This document shows positions 20,202 through 22,045 of a stretch of 22,045 bases of DNA, in pieces. Location of the stretch: contig NOWV01000419.1 in the NCBI GenBank assembly GCA_003344405.1, positions 1 to 22,045 on the forward strand. The letters are read 5' to 3'. The notes below the pieces were generated by a model. It saw only the letters and a program-made list of their open reading frames with translations, was not told the DNA's origin and searched no databases. Position 1 is the stretch's first letter. Each line of letters begins with the position of its first letter. Source of the DNA: Trichoplax sp. H2. Lineage: Eukaryota; Placozoa; Uniplacotomia; Trichoplacea. Both the position numbers and the translations under genes were made by a program.

Positions 20202-20277
20202 TGAAATGGTACCGGAAGTACTCATACATACCATTGTAAATGCAGTTGTGGGTATTATGGAAATCGTTGTCAATATC
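20202..20277 (+). pseudogene. EGF-like domain exon, C-terminal half
   Basis: The frame reads NGTGSTHTYHCKCSCGYYGNRCQY and then stops at a GTATGT donor (20278) in phase 1. The block CKCSCGYYGNRC fits the EGF pattern C-x-C-x(5)-G-x(2)-C exactly. The upstream half with the first cysteines is missing or unreadable: a TGA sits at 20199-20201, and the expected NGxC cysteine is a glycine. It lies on the same strand and phase class as the SRCR relic 0.9 kb away, so both may come from one dead SRCR/EGF receptor-type gene. It could instead be a live exon with a poorly visible acceptor. Confidence 0.45.
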
Positions 20278-21220
20278 GTATGTATTCCCATATTTTTAAT
20301 TTGCAATATTCTTACCATCTAAAAACATCCTAATTTATAAGCGTGAGAGCAATATCGAAGAATTGGTGTGAGATCCAGCAAAAAAATCCAGCAGCGACAG
20401 TACAGCCACTTTTGGCAGTAAATCAACAGTTTTAAAAGCGTGAAACGATGGATATTCTGAAGTAGTCTAGCTTAAGTTATGAAATTAGCATGTATTATTA
20501 ATACTCACAGCTTTTTATTCTTAATCTCAATAAGCATTTTTCCAATACTAAAGTAGAATTAAGCAACTTTTAAAAATTAATATTTACCGCTATAAATGAA
20601 CTTACAGTATAAGTAATGTGACTTGTTGCGAAACATTTTAATATTGAGTTTATTACGAATAAAGTGAAGCAGTAATGGTCCCTTGCATTCTAATCTTCTA
20701 ATTCTATACTTTCCTACTGCAATAAGAAACTGTAAGATGTTAGAATTCTGGATCGGTATAATCATAATAAAATGAAATAGTTCCACATAAGGTCATTAAT
20801 CCAACAAACATTAAAATATCACATATGATGGTCTGTACAGTTTGAATCCTATTGTAGTAAAAGGACTAAAAGTAGAGTCCTTTGTAGTTTTTAGTATGTA
20901 ATTAGTATTATTTTACTATAGAAAATACCTAGAAAGTGATAGTGTCTTTAAGTTTTACCCTGCCAAATCATCATGTCGCCATCTTTTCTTCTTCATTATT
21001 TTACAAGGTATTATATAGATTACTATAGAAGTAGCCCTATAGAGCAAATGCCTAATCTAAAGAAAGGGCGTTTGATCGTCTACTCAAATTGTAAAGAAAT
21101 TTGACTTAGTAGCAAAACCCTATCCTTAGAGAAAGGGGATTTATAACATGACGATAAAGTACTGTAATGCAGTCTATACTCGTACAGTTACAGTACAATC
21201 TGACGCTAAAACATCAACTG
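20278..21220. other. intergenic, nothing recognised
   Basis: A short plus-strand reading at about 20345-20430 (EIQQKNPAATVQPLLAVNQQ then stop) could be a polar tail exon but has no supporting splice signal. The minus-strand frame at 20577-20786 looks random. Confidence 0.25.
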
Positions 21221-21282
21221 TCAATACTCGCGAATACTAAGCGATACTAATTCAATACTCGCGAATACTAAGCGATACTAAT
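21221..21282. repeat. perfect 31-bp tandem repeat, two copies
   Basis: Copies at 21221-21251 and 21252-21282 are identical, each starting TCAATACTCGCG. Identity implies a recent duplication. Inside each copy AATACT and GATACT recur, giving an internal near-repeat. Confidence 0.85.
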
Positions 21283-21365
21283 GTCAGAAAAGTAGTCGTA
21301 GTAGTCATATAAATTTTTTTGATAAGCGATTACTGTGATCTTCATAAAAACCGAATTTTTCCGGA

Positions 21366-21447
21366 TTTGTGTCCGATATAGTTTTCGGATTCTGGGACTG
21401 GTCGGGTTTGTGTCCGATATAATTTTCCTGTTTTGGAACCGGTCGGG
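21366..21447. repeat. imperfect 41-bp tandem repeat, two copies
   Basis: Copies at 21366-21406 and 21407-21447 both start TTTGTGTCCGATATA and end GGTCGGG. They differ in the middle, so they are older than the 31-bp repeat next door. Confidence 0.75.
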
Positions 21448-22045
21448 TTTATTTTTAATTTATGTCTGAATTATAATTTTCTGTTTTAATTTTTGGATTT
21501 TTGTTTGTGAAAAATATCGTAAGAGTTGATTTTTGAGATTTGGACTTTTTGTTATGAATTTGAAACTTTGGAATTTTATGACGTGACTTGAAGTCACATT
21601 AGGAGATTTAGTGAGGAAAATAGAAAATAAGATGGAAATTGGCAGAGGTTGTGTTGATTGTTAGGTAGTTAGAATGTTGTTTTTATGACTAAATCTTGAT
21701 ATTTAAAGGTTGATTTTTAGACTTTTATAGTGTATTAATGATAGAAATTATGTTAGAAATGAAGTTTGATGTATTTTTATAGTTAGCTTGTTACTTTTAT
21801 AGTGTTTTGTAAGGGAATCGTAGGGTAAATTGTGTCTGAACTTTGAATGATTTTTGTTTTCTTAAATGGTGCAAAGTAGTTTTCTAAAGCGGATCTTAAG
21901 AGCGATTGGCTAGCAAATGTTTAGTTTTAAATACCTCTGACGGCTCTACGAAGCCTATAAATGATAGTGCAATTAGAAAATTTAGAGAGAGAGTAGAAGA
22001 AGATTTTATTCGAAGAACTTGTTGAATTTAAAAGGCCTTCGGGGT
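21448..22045. other. C-poor, T/G-rich stretch with TATA box; possible 5' end of a mobile element
   Basis: From about 21450 to 21790 the plus strand has almost no C and is rich in T and G, unlike the rest of the window. The composition then normalises and TATAAAT appears at 21956-21962, followed by a GA-rich tract. This could be the U3/R part of an LTR or the leader of another element running out of the window. No coding frame is visible. Confidence 0.35.
21956..21962 (+). promoter_or_regulatory. TATA box candidate near right edge
   Basis: TATAAAT follows a locally GC-richer patch (GACGGCTCTACGAAGCC). It resembles the core promoter context in the element at 2590-3285, but the two sequences are not alike. 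Confidence 0.3.

Overview
This window looks like nuclear DNA of an animal: AT-rich, sparse coding, short GT-AG introns (about 85-140 nt, plus a few longer ones), AATAAA signals, and relics of SRCR and EGF extracellular domains. An early-branching metazoan such as a placozoan is my best guess, but nothing in the sequence proves it. I see no bacterial operon, tRNA, rRNA or CRISPR array.

Left end (1-2153, + strand): the 3' part of an eight-exon gene that I rebuilt from splice sites and phase. The exons sum to 645 nt, exactly 215 codons. It encodes a helical protein with one small-residue-rich hydrophobic stretch; the family is not recognised.

Centre (about 2433-11502): a degenerate direct tandem duplication. 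Unit 1 is a noncoding segment R1 (2433-4530), split by an insertion of about 690 bp that looks like a solo LTR, followed by a minus-strand locus (5843-9670). That locus encodes an AAA ATPase of the AAA_15/AAA_21 (OLD/AriA-like) type and then a DUF4435/TOPRIM-like protein (AriB-like). This is the architecture of the bacterial PARIS anti-phage system, here in intron-bearing animal-type DNA. Both modules lie in the same reading frame with only one TAA between them, and family-like sequence runs up to the stop on both sides. A frame-preserving 84-nt GT-AG interval covers the stop and also the first acidic TOPRIM motif. Upstream, the frame stays open for nearly 290 more codons with three more stops and no frameshift. 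Unit 2 (9712-11502) keeps the noncoding segment and only the 5' part of the locus; the ATPase and TOPRIM parts are deleted.

Right half: a minus-strand four-pass membrane protein gene (17882 to 13632) is rebuilt from three exons (567 nt, 188 aa) with a 3.6 kb intron. Further right are a dead SRCR exon with stops and an indel (18980-19286), an EGF-like exon tail (20202-20277), two short tandem repeats (31 bp and 41 bp, two copies each), and a C-poor, T/G-rich stretch with a TATA box at the right edge that may be the start of another mobile element.

The ATPase and TOPRIM-like modules would be expected to work as sensor/scaffold and nuclease effector if the family behaviour holds. The flanking duplication and decay suggest a fast-evolving, birth-and-death locus. 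All function is inferred from motifs read by eye.
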